Positions 1 through 12,411 are shown, counted from the first letter of the stretch. The stretch is DNA of 64,000 nt from Lepeophtheirus salmonis (GCF_016086655.4 NC_052140.2:4402001-4466000); one strand, 5' to 3'. Made by a program: numbers and translations. Notes: generated by a model not told the origin, from the sequence alone.

Positions 1-246
1 GTCGACATTCCCGGTATTACTGCTAAGTTTTGTATTCAGCGTGGAGCACAGCAAGGAGATTTGCTATCACCATCCTTATTTTTAATCACGATGAATGGAT
101 TGAACGAGATTATCAACTACAACTCCAGCTTTGAAGGTCTGAAAATAAATGAAAAGTCAATGAATTACTTATTATACGCAGACAATTTTACCTTATTTCT
201 AACGGGAACGCAAGAAAAACTGGCATATTCCATCTCCCACCGTTGA
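1..246 (+). pseudogene. Non-LTR retrotransposon reverse transcriptase fragment
   Basis: The frame is open from the first base, so the element enters from outside the window. The translation carries the conserved RT block around RGAQQGDLLSPSLF (fingers/palm, motif B region), then a LINE-like helix region and the catalytic motif C read as YADN where active enzymes have YADD. The loss of the second aspartate and the stop at 244-246 show it is dead. In an active element this domain copies RNA into DNA at the nicked target. About 82 residues of palm domain are visible; no endonuclease or ORF1 is present here. Assignment to the RT family is firm; the clade is not determined. Confidence 0.85.
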
Positions 247-636
247 AGTCATTCAGGATTTTCTAAAAAAATCGGATCTCTCCATCGACATCGAGAAGAC
301 TTCGATCTTAACCAACTGTGACGACTATCTTAAGACAAGTGATGGTCTTAGCGAGTAATAATTTGTTAAGTATTTATCACTTATATGGATTGAAGTTTTT
401 AGCTGCAGTGGTTCTACGCACATAAAAGGTATGCGGAAGGTGCTGAATCTCTCGTGGTTAAAACGACTCAGAAGTTCTGATTATTTTGGGGCAATTAAAA
501 TGATAACAAAAGTTTTACAACGGATTAGATTTCAATTTGCTGAATAGATCTGTATGTGTCCATCTGAAACCATTGAGAATTTTCTCCTTTGACTAGGTTC
601 AAACAAACCACTTAATTATAATCCTTGACTGATTAG
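247..636 (+). other. Probable decayed continuation of the LINE fragment
   Basis: No frame stays open. Short stretches in shifting frames just after 246 look like the thumb region that follows RT motif C, which suggests the element continues downstream with frameshifts. This is inference; no diagnostic motif is visible. Confidence 0.35.
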
Positions 637-951
637 TTGGGAGTGAGTTCCTTAGCAAGGATTACTTCTGCAGACCATTATATATCAGACGGGAATCCCG
701 CGTTGAATAGCTTCTTTCTATCCCATAGAACACGGAGGATGTTCTCTGGACGATATTTCAAAAGTAATTATCTTAGTCCTTCGATCCCTGCATTCATTAC
801 CTTAGAAGTCATTTCAAACAAAAGGATAATGCAAGCTTCGAGTGTTAGTATTGGTCGTGAAGAGAAGGACCCTTCATTAATCGCAAGGAGAAGTTTCGAA
901 CGGCTTGGTATTAGCGATGGTATGGACCATGCAAGTCTAAAAGTAATTTAG
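637..951 (+). CDS. Unassigned 104-codon open frame, possibly LINE tail
   Basis: The frame begins at a TTG and its first ATG is about 34 codons in, so a translation start is doubtful. The product is basic and serine/arginine-rich with no membrane segment, signal peptide or motif that I recognise. It is unusually long for DNA this rich in stop codons and it lies downstream of an RT fragment on the same strand, so a decayed 3' part of the same retrotransposon is the simplest reading. A chance frame is the alternative. Confidence 0.2.
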   Translation: MGVSSLARITSADHYISDGNPALNSFFLSHRTRRMFSGRYFKSNYLSPSIPAFITLEVISNKRIMQASSVSIGREEKDPSLIARRSFERLGISDGMDHASLKVI

Positions 952-1611
952 AAGAACCCATTCACACACACAAGTCAAAAATAGTTGAGGTACAGACTAG
1001 GGACGTCCTATATTTTTACAAACAAGTCCTGGAAAGATCTTTAGGAGAGATTTATTTTTATTTTTGCCTAACAGAATTGGAGACCTCTTTTCATTGTATA
1101 AAAATTACCCCGATCCTTAGGATGGTAGAGGAAGTAGTCTAGAGAAACTTTAACGAAAGACTGAGCCCCTCAGTTTGGCTCATTAGAACGTCCTCACGGT
1201 ATAATGATAGGTAGAAACATGAGTGGTTTATCTCCAAAGTGTAAGATATAATATAAGCTGTGAAGTACAAGAACCAAGAACTCCCTTCTTGGTTTTGTGA
1301 TTACGTCTCTGAAGCGAATTATTAATCGGCCTCGGCTCCCTCTCCATCGAAGGGGAATACTAATAACTATAAGTAATACATTACACAATATGAATATAGA
1401 CTATTTAGTATATAACATTGACTTGTCAGAAGTCGCTCGCGAACATCACTTCTTGGCTGGATTACTTATCTACCGGTTTTTCTTTTTTCTATTCCTCCTT
1501 CCCTTCTCTAATGAAAATAATTACACTTAAACTTATAACGTCCAAATTTAAAAACCGAGACAGATAGTCATTTGTCATAAAGTAAACGTTGTTTGGAATC
1601 CAAAGTTACCC
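952..1611. other. No gene seen
   Basis: AT-rich with short opposing frames only. 1297-1530 (+) and 1194-1388 (-) are open but have no recognisable motif and overlap each other, which favours chance. Confidence 0.4.
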
Positions 1612-1740
1612 GGTAATGGCTATGTCCCATTATCATCAGACTAGATTCCTGGGCTCTGGAGGGAAGGTTTGTTTTAAAATCTAAATAAATCCAAATTCGT
1701 AGTAATCAAATCGAAAATTTATTAACTATAAAATAAGTTG
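1612..1740 (+). repeat. Direct repeat pair, copy 1
   Basis: Shares an ordered, gapped match with 2645-2770. Both contain a CAGACYAGATTYCT-type block, a GGAGGG(A/C)A block and a shared run reading AGTTTGTTTTAAAATC or GGTTTGTTTTAAAATC. The copies are about 1.03 kb apart in the same orientation. There are no obvious terminal inverted repeats. They could be two insertions of one family or the flanks of a lost segment. Confidence 0.7.
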
Positions 1741-2644
1741 CCCTTATGTCTTGGCTAACTTTTTGCACTACAACAAGTTAGCAAAATTCCCACGTTTAAC
1801 ACATTTTTTCCCCATAGTGTTTCAAAAGAAAATTTTGAAAGTAAAAAAAGCAGTGTAAATTTTGTGTCAAAATTACGTTTCTTTCTTTTTTCTCGGAATA
1901 ATGTCTAACAATTCGTAAATCTAATAAATAAGAAAAGCTACGCCCTGTTAAAAAATACAAATATCTTGAAAACCAAGAGTTATACATGTGACCAAAATAA
2001 CAGGTAAAAATATTTATCTCTTCTCTTCTTCTTCCCAGCCTCTTGGCCCTAGAGACGATTATAAAACTTAAAAACATATATACGAATGAAGAAAAGGAGT
2101 AACTCAAAGATAAGTTTTAGGATTAAGGAAATTACTATAAAGGAAATTGAAGATCAGCCAGTTAGTCTAATAATCTATATTTTCATAATGGATGAATGAA
2201 GAAGATTCCTAAATATTCTAATATATTATGAAAGAACTTCAAATGTTGTCTGTCGACAAGCTCTTATAAATTCTGGAGTTATTTAAGGCATTAATAAAAA
2301 TATATCCGCTTTTTAATTTGTCTCTTAGTAATTAACAATATATTAAAAATTGTCGTTGTATATGGTGTATATGGTTCATAAGATATATTTTAAAATTAAA
2401 TCATAATGATCTTGAAGATTTTAAGAGTACATATGGATTGCATATATGAACGGTTTTTTTTTAAATATTCTAGTAATCGGTGTAATATCTTAAACTTGGT
2501 GAAGCCAAGTAAAAGGCTGCGTCCCGCAGGGCCTAGCATAATTAAAATAGTTGAGTTAAATTTGAAAGTCTCAAATTTCAAAAAGAAAGACAAATCCATA
2601 CTTTAAACATAAAATAAAAGTTGTTGCGAATTCAATGCCACGTA
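1741..2644. other. Spacer between the direct repeats, no gene seen
   Basis: Low-complexity AT-rich DNA. A 103-codon minus-strand frame at 1796-2107 and overlapping frames at 2396-2606 have no recognisable features and compositions expected by chance. Confidence 0.4.
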
Positions 2645-2770
2645 GCAAGGGCTAGGTGTCATTATGATCAGACCAGATTTCTAGGCTCGGGAGGGCAAGT
2701 TTGTTTTAAAATCGAAATAAAACCAACTGCAAGGTAATCAATTCAAAAATTTAGTGGTTCTAAAAAAAGT
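2645..2770 (+). repeat. Direct repeat pair, copy 2
   Basis: Partner of 1612-1740, same orientation, with point differences and small indels consistent with an old duplication or two separate insertions. Confidence 0.7.
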
Positions 2771-3242
2771 TTTGTATTCTTATTTTATGTACTGTGCTTG
2801 AGTTGTTTAAAGCCTTAATAAAATAATTTGAATTTGATACGTCCTTGTAAATGATGAAATAATATTACTTTTGAACCATTATTATAAGCCTGGCAATTAG
2901 AATCACCAATATTATAATTAATTAAACATATATTATGCTATAAACCTGTCATTTGTATAAGTTCCTAATACAACATATTAAAATATAGAAAATAGATTTA
3001 TTGAGTAAATTGCCATCTAAAACCGGTCTTGTCTCGAGGGCTCACTAATTTACAACAAATATTTACTTCTTGAAAAGCTATTCTTTTGATATTCATTTTC
3101 ATACAACGTATATCCATCATTATAATAATAATTAATTATCACCTTGAGCATTAATTAATGGTTGTATCTAAATTAGTATTAATACATAATCTAGAATGAT
3201 CTTTATCTAAAATGATATGTAACAATATTTTTTCTAAATTAA
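2771..3242. other. No gene seen
   Basis: AT-rich sequence without open frames of note. It borders the dispersed repeat that starts at 3243 and may contain diverged parts of it. Confidence 0.4.
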
Positions 3243-3371
3243 GAGCAATTCCAAGAAATTAGGCACCAGGTATTCAAATTGTAGTATCAGTTACATCGAA
3301 ACTCATTAATTAAATTAGTAAAAATATGATTATTACTTAAAAATATTTATTGTATCTATCTAGAGTTACAC
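3243..3371 (+). repeat. Dispersed repeat, inverted partner at 57703-57831
   Basis: The reverse complement of 57703-57831 matches this segment over about 129 bases. Long shared runs include AAGAAATTAGGCACC and CGAAACTCATTAATTAAAT. Identity by eye is high (roughly 80 percent). No coding potential. The 54 kb separation and opposite orientation point to a transposed family, not a local duplication. Confidence 0.8.
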
Positions 3372-3436
3372 AGAAAAACCTGCACCAATTCATGTACATG
3401 AATTTATATATTTTATGATGCACTATCAAATATTTG

Positions 3437-3626
3437 AAACTTGCTAATCTACGGACAAACATACAAACACCTACTATAATATTATATTATAGACATGGTA
3501 AATAGGATGTTTTATATATTTAAACTAAGATAAACTTGCTAATCCGCGTGACGGGCGTACATACAACTATAATATTATACAGACTATAGTAGATTGTATT
3601 TTCTTTATATAGTCTATACAGGTGTA
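3437..3626 (+). repeat. Two-unit tandem duplication, period 95
   Basis: AAACTTGCTAATC occurs at 3437 and again at 3532; each is followed by a CATACAA block and then ACTATAATATTAT. The first unit has ACGGACAAACATACAAACAC where the second has a GACGGGCGTACATAC variant. A diverged third copy lies at 22198-22252, so the unit belongs to a dispersed family. Confidence 0.65.
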
Positions 3627-5330
3627 GTGCCTTGACGAGGTTGATAGACAAAAACTAGTTATAACCAGGGATCCAAGAACGACCGAAGAGAAAGGGACAT
3701 GGAGGAATAATACAATTGACGACTTATAACTGAGGAACAAATTTATATTATTAGTAAATACATATTACATACTACTCTGATGACAATAAGGATCTCACAC
3801 TAATTATACTAGAGATGACACATAATACTTATAATACATATGTCACAGTAGAGATTGAAATCCAGTAGAATCGTTGATTCTCCCAGGAGAATCAATAATT
3901 CTACTAATAGAGATTACAATCCTATTCTTTCCTAGGATTTTCCTACAATTTTACTGAGGGAGATAGTAGCATTTCACATCAGTTCACTAAAAAGATTCGT
4001 TCACTACTCACTTCTAAGATACCCCCCTCCCTCTAATAAAAATACTTTGCTACCATTTTTCAGAATGATTCAAACTGATTTAAAAAACCTGTATAGAATA
4101 AATATAGCAAAAATTTAATAGATTAAATTGTAACGAAAAAATTGTTAATATAAATTTATTTAATATACATTTAACAAATATTGGTGTATCATTGATTACT
4201 ACATTATGCATTCTTTTGGATCAAACTGCATTGAATCCAAAGAAGTATTAAGAAATAAAAGCTTCCTGACTTTCCTTATAGACTAAAACTTCCATATTGC
4301 ATGAATAATGATATAACATCTTTAACGTGTCTTCTAGTTAAGCCAATATTAATGTAAGGGTTCTTTTTAGTTATTATCTTTAGTTAAGGAAACCTGCATA
4401 ACGGGTGGTTGGGATGTATTTTTGGATATTATATGGGATTTATTATGCTGAAGGAAGCGTCTATGGAAGAAGTTCGAGTAGTTAAATATTGATTCAAATC
4501 GACCTACGCGTAAAGGCATCAGTCAAATACTCTTAAGTATTGAAAAGTATCGTGACAGAGCACAATTGATTATAACTGAGTTAATTAATTGTAAATAATG
4601 CTGAATAACTATAAAGTACAAATATATGTACGAACATATAAACCATAATTTTATGATAAAAAGAGCATACAAAAGAGAAAATAAGGAACAATAGATTTCT
4701 ATCAGAAATCCACCTTATTTCACAAACATTACATAACGATTTTGCAAAAAGTAATCACCTATTTAAAGAAAAGTAAATATATATACATATTAGGATGAGT
4801 TTGATTATCTAAATTTGTCTAAAAAAATCTGTTTTTGTACTGTGTAATTTTAATGAACACATTTTTGTAATTTTATTCAATTTTTGTAGAAAAAAATGAC
4901 AAAAAACTATTAAAATTATATTTTTGGTTTTTGAATTTGTTTAATAATATTGATAATAATATTAGTGTTGGGTATCGGTCTGAAAATCCTAGACCGGTCT
5001 GAGACGATTATGATTTAATTTGGTCTTGACCAGTCTCATATAAATTTGTTGTCTAAATTGGTCCAAAGTTAAAACTCGTTCCAGCTCGGATCCAAAAATC
5101 AATCTTATTTAAATTTCAGTCTGGACCAATTTTAGATATAAATTATTTAGGACTTTATATGTGTTTTCAAATTGTGAACTGTTATATTGACTTTAGAATA
5201 ACCACGCGATGTAACTCTAGATGTCACTCCAAGCTATTCTCAAGATTATTTATAAGAATTTTAAGAAAGGAAAAATCCTTCGGATCTTTTATAATATCCG
5301 TATGAGTTTGAGCAGTCGACCATTGATCGG
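3627..5330. other. No gene seen
   Basis: AT-rich, with many short palindromic runs. 4970-5110 contains repeated GGTCTGA/TCCAGACC-like words that foreshadow the GATC-rich repeat beginning at 5331. No open frame of interest. Confidence 0.4.
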
Positions 5331-5560
5331 ATCTTGGATAATACAAATTTACCTATACTGTACCCGAATACTTCGGATCCTGATCTAAGACCTGTTCTAT
5401 CTTTATTAAGCAATATATAGGCTCTTTAACTTTTGTAAAATCCCTTGGATCATTTTTAAGAGTAGTTCGAGTACCCAAAGCCAGTTCAAGTCTTTGATCT
5501 TTTCGGATAATACCTGTTTAATTGTACCGTACCAAGGTACTTTAGATTCGGATCCAATAC
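5331..5560 (+). repeat. GATC-rich dispersed repeat, inverted partner near 49.9 kb
   Basis: 5331-5425 matches the reverse complement of about 49919-50005. Both read through ACCTATAC(T/C)GTACCCGA(A/G)TACTTCG and a TTATTAAGC block. The rest of this segment is rich in GGATC words spaced irregularly, like the minisatellite at 49811-49912. Non-coding. Confidence 0.75.
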
Positions 5561-5582
5561 CCCTCCTATCTTTAGTATACTT

Positions 5583-5941
5583 GTGCCAGCTTCTGTTCCT
5601 TCATTAAAGATATTTATGGCCTGTCGTTGTCTTGATGATGTCTTGTTGCCTCCTATTTACCAATGCTGGCCGCTTCTGTTTAATCGCCAGCTTCAAACGA
5701 TCGAGTTGAGCGGGGGGAAATCGTTCGAACCACTGTTGTGTAACACGAACCAAAAGAGTATCGGCCTGGTATATATCGCAAATTTTTCTACCCGTTTTTC
5801 CCTTTCTGACTTTAAAAGAGTAAAATATGGCGAATTTCTTCCTGTGAGAGCTCTATACTCGACACACGGTAATTCAAAAGAGAACTCGCCAAGAGTAATA
5901 CTGTCCGAAAGCGTTTGAACTATATACTCACACCTTAACAA
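5583..5941. other. GC-richer block with open frames on both strands
   Basis: A 111-codon frame runs 5583-5918 on plus and an 82-codon frame 5693-5941 on minus. Local GC is visibly above the flanks. The minus frame reads like normal protein (FELPCVEYRALTGRNSPYF region). I recognise no family on either strand. It abuts the GATC-rich repeat, so a transposon coding remnant is the likeliest explanation, but a host exon cannot be excluded. Confidence 0.3.
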
Positions 5942-6659
5942 TGGCTTATCGTATGACCCGATATGAACAATAATTAAATAATAATATATACTAGGTTAAA
6001 AAAAAAGGCAGGAAATATGAAATTACTTTTTCCCAACCTTTGAAGAATAACATACATGTACAAACTTTTAGACTCGTACACCTATTTTTTATATATATAT
6101 CATTTCGATATAAGGGAGGCTTTATCAAATTTTATCTTGATTGTACAACAATTGAGGATCTCTCTTGTAATTTTTTTTCATGTATACATTTTTTTTATAT
6201 TAGTACTTACAGTAATAGTCAAGGAATATTGAGACTTATAGTTTTCTTTTTATTTAAAAAATATAAGTTCCATAGAAGAAGGGTTAATACAGTCAAACTT
6301 GTATTAAGCTGCCAGGTAAGAAAAACATTAAAAGTGACCACTTTGGCATTCCATTTTAAACTAGATTTGGTATTTTGGAACCATTCAAAAGCTGAAAATA
6401 ATAAATAAAATAATATAATAATTGATAAAATTTACGTCCAATTGTTATTATCTAGTCAAAATTATATAGCCTGTAACTCCTTTTTTGTTTTCTTTTCAAC
6501 AATCTATGTAAGTTTGATAAAATGGGGGTTCAGAGAAGAGGTTGTAGCCCCCTCCCCAAGGAAGGAATTTTTACCTTAATGAAGGAAAAGTTGTCGCCTT
6601 GCAAGGATTTTTTTTGGGGAAATAAGGGGAAAGCAAACGGAGTTATAAGTGTAACACCA
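5942..6659. other. No gene supported
   Basis: A 122-codon frame at 6040-6408 (+) is rich in F, I, Y, K, as expected from random AT-rich DNA. About one frame of that length is expected by chance in a window of this size and composition. Confidence 0.45.
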
Positions 6660-6845
6660 TGTTAGCCTCAGAGTAGAATAAAGTATAGAAATGCTCTAAT
6701 TCCTGCCTATATCATTGCCAGATGCAAAGTTGAGTTTGTGTTTATTTCCGTCATCTAATAGCGTCTTAAAGTTAATTTAATGAGACGTCATGACAGTTAT
6801 GCTGCTCTTCTGCCAAACAGTCTTCAAATTGTCAGACTGACCACG
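6660..6845 (+). repeat. Interspersed repeat family R1, copy 1
   Basis: Ends with the family core GACGTCATGACAGTTATGCT followed by GCTCTTCT and AAATTGTCAG. It carries the upstream part CTCAGAGTAGAAT. Related copies lie at 30660-30835, 31140-31205 and 47097-47275 on plus, and 17595-17765 and 32870-33040 on minus. Non-coding; no RNA polymerase III boxes are obvious. Confidence 0.75.
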
Positions 6846-9800
6846 ACGTTTTTTTAGTTTCTATTTAAAAAAACCAAAACATATTTGTTGAATCAATTCA
6901 CAGTTTTTATAGATTACGAAATTCATGTATGGGAACTATATATATATACGAGTATTTCTATATTTAATTGAAATTGTAAAAATATATTCAATAGAACAAA
7001 CACGTAATTAGTTGGGTATCAACACCAGCCTAACACAATGATATCCTAGATATTATGATTACGCCTTTTTACCTATATATTTTCAGTAGATAACAATTGA
7101 TTTAATACATAGTGTAGATATAACAAATAATGTCCTCATATTTCTTCATCATTCAAGTCAACTCTTAGGTGTTCAAATAAGTACACATATAGGAAATATT
7201 GTACAACCACATATATCAATTCATTATCTTAGTTATATTGACACATCAGGAATTTCGGGTCATCTCTGAGGGGCAATTTGTGTTTGTTATCTAATCTTAA
7301 GGAGTTTTTAAGTGGAGTATAATGTGTCCATGTCAAATAAAGTAATGTTACTTCACAAGATATAATGGACCAATTTGGAACAATATACGAACCATTTATT
7401 TCTATGAACTCTGCATCTATCTATCTATGTAGCAATTATAAAGATTTTGTAATGGATTCAAAAAAATAATCACTTTTTAGAAATTAAACTTTTTCGGATT
7501 GACCTTTTTAAAATAATTTTGGTGTGTACTTCATCAAATGACGTTTATTTTTTAAAGAAAAACTATTTTTTTACTTTTTTTTTGAGAAAAAATCCTTTTG
7601 GTGTATAAATCTAACATTATACCTTGCGCAAGCTTTAATAAGAGTGGGACTAGGAAACTTGCCCTAAAATCGACCCCATTTATAATTAAGATTTTCAAAT
7701 CTCAACAAATTTCCTTTTCAAGATGTTGAAATTAAGGTGTTTTAAATATTATTGAAAAATACCAGATTTCTTAATAATTTAAAAAAATAACATTTTTTAA
7801 AGTAGAGAAGTCAAAGTACATTTTTTGATTTTGATAAATTACTCAGAGTTGGTAACCCACTAAGGCCAAAAGTTTTAAATTTTCTCCCAATTTAAAAAAA
7901 TAGAATTTAGATTTTTATATTTAGCATTCCTTCTACTATAAGTTTCAAAATTTATACCTATATAAAAAAAAGGAATGCCTTAAAAAAAACAACTACTGAA
8001 GAGACTTTGAATTGTTGTCCAAACAAGAGGAAATTTGATAAAACCTCTCTTATATCATAGTTATATTTCTTATAAAAAATGGATCTATGAGTTCCCAAAT
8101 TTGTAAATAGGCCCCGTTGTAATTCTTCTGATATATCGTAATAAGATAAGTTTGTATCCTATTAAAAAAAATATATATATATATGTTACATCTTTTTCAA
8201 ATTCTGAGATGGTCTCGGATTTGCACTTAATTTGATAAATATAAAATCTGAAATAACTTAAAAAAGAAAGACCTTCCACAATCGAAATAGAGAATGGTAG
8301 AAGAAGCAGATATATGTAGAAGTTGTGTGACTAGATTTTATAAAGTTGTTTAGGGGCTGCCAATAAGTGCTTAAGTTTGTAGTAGTAAGTAATGAACGAG
8401 CTAATTTTGGTGGAGCTGGGAGTGGACTAAAAGTTAACTTGTGCATCACTAGAATCCATAATAAAAATATGACTCAATTTAAATTTCACATTTTATGCAT
8501 ATTCTTTAAAAAAAAAGGTATTATATTTCGAATATTAAACGCTTGTGCCTATGTGAAACAATTTTCGAATAATTTACCTGCCACATAAGTAATTTTTTAG
8601 GTTGATTCTTAGTTTAATTTAATGAGTTATATAATTAAATGCAGAATTTATTCTAAGTGTAAAACTAGGAAAAGAGGATCTCGAGAGTCAAACCTTCTTG
8701 ATGTTCCCCTACGTTATTGTTTGTGGCTTTGTGTCTCCCTCTATTATAAATATAAAAAACTCTTTTTTCATGTGACATCCATGTGATGAGCAAATGAGAA
8801 ATGCAGTTTCAATATTTAAATTCATAATTTATTTTTTTTCGAAATACTTGATACTTAAGATATATACAATTTGTATATATTGTATAATTTAAAGCATCTT
8901 TTTTCTTAGAGGAAGATTTTTTTAATCTTTTGCTCTTATTTTAGAGTTTCCCCAATTCAGATACAACTTTATTTAAAAATATTTTGTGGATTTAATAATT
9001 TTTTTTTCTATTTACCCATTATGGTTCAAAATTTGGTGCCTGGAGAAACTTGATAAATATTTTTTAGCATCTAATGATTGAGTGGTTTAAATTTTGGGGT
9101 TGAAATATATTTTGCACAATTTTTTTGTTATCAGGAGTATGCTTTTAGGTGGACCATAGTTGTGGGGAGCATGGCCACAAGCCAATCTTCCTCCTGAATT
9201 GATATACCATATTCTTCTTCTATTTCTCTCTCCCCCATAAACAATTTTCCTCAAGACTGATTTCCATCCTGATTTCTTCATGTCTGAGTTAGACCAGCCA
9301 GGTTTCCGGAGAAGTTTGGAGATTAAGAGGACTAAAGGGTTGGGAATCTGATTTTGTATCGATTTTTCATCAGACCAGTCGCACCTTGAGAGCCTTTAGT
9401 CCGATATAGAAATGTACCCATGCTCGTTTTTTCTGTCCTTATCCATTTCATTACAAAGTATTCAGTTTGCAGTTATAAAATTCTCAGAATAGAAAACCGA
9501 AAACACATCTGTCCATTTCAAACGATTCCAGAGTGTTTCAGTGTCTTTACTCTTGAAGAGCCAATTAATATTTACTGGCTCATTATCATCTAGAAGTGGG
9601 GCAGATTTTTTTTATTGAAAAATATATAAGGTCCATAAAATCAAGTTTTGTTTTTTCTTTTAAATACTGTAACTTTTTCATCTTTACGCATCAAAAGCGA
9701 ATTAATTTTAATTCCATTTTTTCTAATAATTATTACTCATATCAATATCTACAAAATAATTAATCATTAAAAAATACGTAGTGTGATCGTGTCATTAGTG

Positions 9801-10578
9801 ATACTGATGCAGTGCACTATATGACGTAGATTTCTATAGTTATATGCACTTTTTTTTTTTTGAAAACGATTCTCAAAAAATTCTAAATCTTATATTAAAG
9901 GATAAAAATGTTTTTATCATTTTATCAAAAGAAATAATAATTTTAGGATAAAACTTGGAAAGATTGCGTATTCATCTAAAGTAAACGTTCATTATAAATT
10001 GCTTTACTTTGACAATATATTAACTATTTTAAATTGTGTAATTTGATAACTGCCCAATATGGCTCAAACTTTATAATCCTTCAATTTTTTTTAACAAAAT
10101 GACCATTTTTGGACTATATCCCCCAATATTTCGAAAAAAAAAAAAACTACACCTAATTTTAGAACATTCTTACATAGTTATATAGATATCCTCAATCCAT
10201 GTATCTCTGGGTATAGTAATACCGCAAATAATTTGTTGTATATACCCTAAATTAAAAATAACCCTCAGAAGTACATTATTCAAATAAGTATTGCGCCCCT
10301 AATTAGTAGGGAAAGAAAATGCAGCCAAAAAAAGTAAAATAATTTTCGTGACTTAATTGTAACCATTTATTGCTGATTTTTCAAAAAAGACTATGATGTC
10401 ACAAAACGCTATAAAAAACTTCGTTTGTAGATCAGTACTAATACAAAAAGAGAACGACTCGATATCACCCGTCAATATTGTTAGATTTATGACCAATAAC
10501 CGCATGAAATTGAGTACTAACCCATAAATAAAGATCTGAATGTTTTTTTTTAAAATTTTACCCCCCCTACGAGTACAG
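6846..10578. other. Long anonymous AT-rich stretch
   Basis: No gene recognised in 3.7 kb. Short frames at 8085-8279 (-), 8258-8449 (-), 8367-8588 (+) and 9087-9281 (-) lack motifs. The last is basic and sits in slightly GC-richer DNA (9130-9440), so it may be an unrecognised transposon scrap. Homopolymer A/T runs are frequent. Confidence 0.4.
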
Positions 10579-10760
10579 GTACACACTTTTGCAGAACATA
10601 TTAAGGGTACCATTGAGAGGAAGGCCTATGCCACCTTCCATGTGGATACCCGAAAGGCTACCGTGGAGATGGAGTGGTCTGTCATCTCGGAGGAAGAATA
10701 CATGTAAGGCCTAGGATTGAGGCCATGATGGAGGCCAAGGGTCGCCACATTGAGATTTAA
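10579..10760 (+). pseudogene. Tc1-like transposase C-terminal fragment
   Basis: The translation begins with a region typical of the end of Tc1 transposases (HIKGTIERKAYATFHVDTR). A frameshift after a stop near 10706 leads into the terminal block RPRIEAMMEAKGRHIEI and a TAA at 10758-10760. That last block is the characteristic Tc1/mariner tail ending in a GGHIE-like motif. About 60 of the usual 340 or so residues remain and the catalytic core is absent. Confidence 0.8.
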
Positions 10761-10880
10761 TTGTAATATATAAAGTCTCATTATCTTACTACTTGTACTT
10801 TTAGAGAATCTTGATAAAGTTGAGCAGGACAAATTCGTTCCCGATTCGCAAGGACACATTGTGTAGTACTTGTGCTGTTT

Positions 10881-10946
10881 GGTATACCGGTACTAAAGTG
10901 ATATCGGGTTACTGACTCATTTAAATGTTACTCTACTAAATTTGCC
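10881..10946 (+). repeat. GGTATACCGG-type repeat, partner at 52523-52589
   Basis: Shares GTATACCG, TACTAAAG and a terminal CTACTAAATTTGCC-like block, in the same order, with 52523-52589 on the same strand. Short and diverged. Confidence 0.5.
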
Positions 10947-11122
10947 CTGTCAATGATGTACAACCCCACATTTCTGAAATACCCCCCTCTTAAATACTCC
11001 AAATACAGATCTTATGGATAGCCCTCTCAGTAGACGTGAATTCCCCAAAACAACCTTTTTTATAATATAGTTTTCAGAAATATAGTTTCAAATTTTGTTA
11101 CTGTGTGACGATATTCACCTGG

Positions 11123-12248
11123 CTAGGTATATATAGATATCCGATGGGTCAATAAGGTCCGAGGCTGACAAATGAAACGAAATTTATTTTTCAAAATTCG
11201 AATATAATTTTCAAGATGGGTTCCTTCAAGAACGATACAATCAGTCCAACGCTTCTCTAATATTTTGATGCCTTTTTTATAGCACGATTTGTCATGTCCC
11301 TCAAAATAGCCTTCACTTTTGGCAATCACCTCATCGTTCGATCCATATCTTTTTCCCAGGAGCTTTTTTTTTTAGTTCTGAGAAGAGCCAGTTATTGCTG
11401 GGGGTCAGATCTGGAGAATACGGTGTGTGCAGCAGCAATTTGAAGCGCAATTTGTGTGTTTTTGTCATTGTTTTTAGAGACTTGTGACACGGTGCATTGT
11501 TTTGATGAAACAAAACTTTTTTCTTCTTCATTTGGGGCCGTTTTTCCGCGATTTCTCCCTTCAAACACACCAATAATGCCATATAATATTCTCTATTCAT
11601 GGTTCTTCCTTTCTCAATGTCGTCGATGAACAAAACACCCAGAGAATCCCAAAATACGAAGTCCAAAACCATACTAACTGACCTATGCTTTCTTGCTCGC
11701 TTTGGACCGCTTTCTCCAGATGATGTCCACTCAACTGATGATTAATTTGACTCTGGTGTGTAGTGGTAGATCCAAATTTTATCGATTGTCACATAACGCA
11801 TAAAATATCCTTTTTATTCCGGTTAAAGAGCTCCAAATAGCTCTCTGAATCATCGACATGTTGTTGCTTTTGGTCCCCTGTGAGCAAACGCAGTACACAT
11901 TTGGAGCTTTCTCATGGACAAATGTTCATGCAAAATGGTGAAAACACTACCTTTTGATATCTTTAAGATGTCAGTTATATCATACAACTTCCTTTTACGA
12001 TTTGCCAAAATCATTTTGTAGACTTTTCTGATGTTTTCTGGTATAATCACTTTATTTGGATATCCAGAGCGTTCAGTATCACAGCTGTTTCATCGGCTAT
12101 GTTTGAAGTCAGCAAACCAACGTGTCACTGTTGCTTTCGATGGAGCAGAGCCTGGACAACATTCATCTAGCCATGTTTTTGCAGTAACGGTATTTTTCCC
12201 CATCAAAAAGCAATGCTTTATCAAAATATGAAATTCAGTTTTTTCCAT
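11123..12248 (-). pseudogene. Mariner transposase, nearly full length, catalytically dead
   Basis: Reads on the minus strand from ATG at 12246-12248. The N-terminal helix-turn-helix covers residues 1-110 (MEKTEF start, GKNTVTAKTWLDE, then ISKGSVFTILHEHL). The DDE core follows, with YVTIDKIWIYHY, HQNNAPCHKS and YSPDLTPSNNWLF. In active relatives (family knowledge) these are TMDETW, HQDNAPCH and PSDYWLF, so the first aspartate remains while the second and third are asparagine. The N-terminal and core parts lie in one frame with several stops (first at about 12090); a frameshift near 11330 precedes the C-terminal EKRWTDCIVLEG. Length matches the family at about 345 residues. Transposition in trans could move the ends, but this protein could not act. 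Confidence 0.93.
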
Positions 12249-12411
12249 CTTTTTCGAAATAAAAAAAAGTAGCGTCACTTAGAGCACTGTAATTTGTAAA
12301 CAAATGATAAAATTATTTTGAAATTTTTACACATGACGTATGAAGGATGGGTCTCTCCTGAAATAATATGCATTTTGTATTAGTAGTGCCATCTGTCATA
12401 TGTCAGCCTCG
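11159..12411 (-). mobile_element. Mariner element body bounded by short inverted repeats
   Basis: CGAGGCTGACA at 11160-11170 is matched in inverted orientation by 12401-12411, about 1.25 kb apart, the normal mariner size. The repeats are imperfect beyond this core and TA target duplications are not clear. The dead transposase above fills the interior. Confidence 0.75.

Noticed and set aside
1796..2107. 103-codon minus-strand frame between direct repeats
   Set aside because: Serine/phenylalanine/tyrosine-rich translation without motifs; fits random AT-rich sequence.
6040..6408. 122-codon plus-strand frame
   Set aside because: Composition is dominated by F, I, Y and K with homopolymer runs. 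One such frame is expected by chance in this AT-rich window and no motif is visible.
9087..9281. Basic 64-codon minus-strand frame
   Set aside because: Slightly GC-rich and protein-like, but nothing recognisable and too short to support a call.
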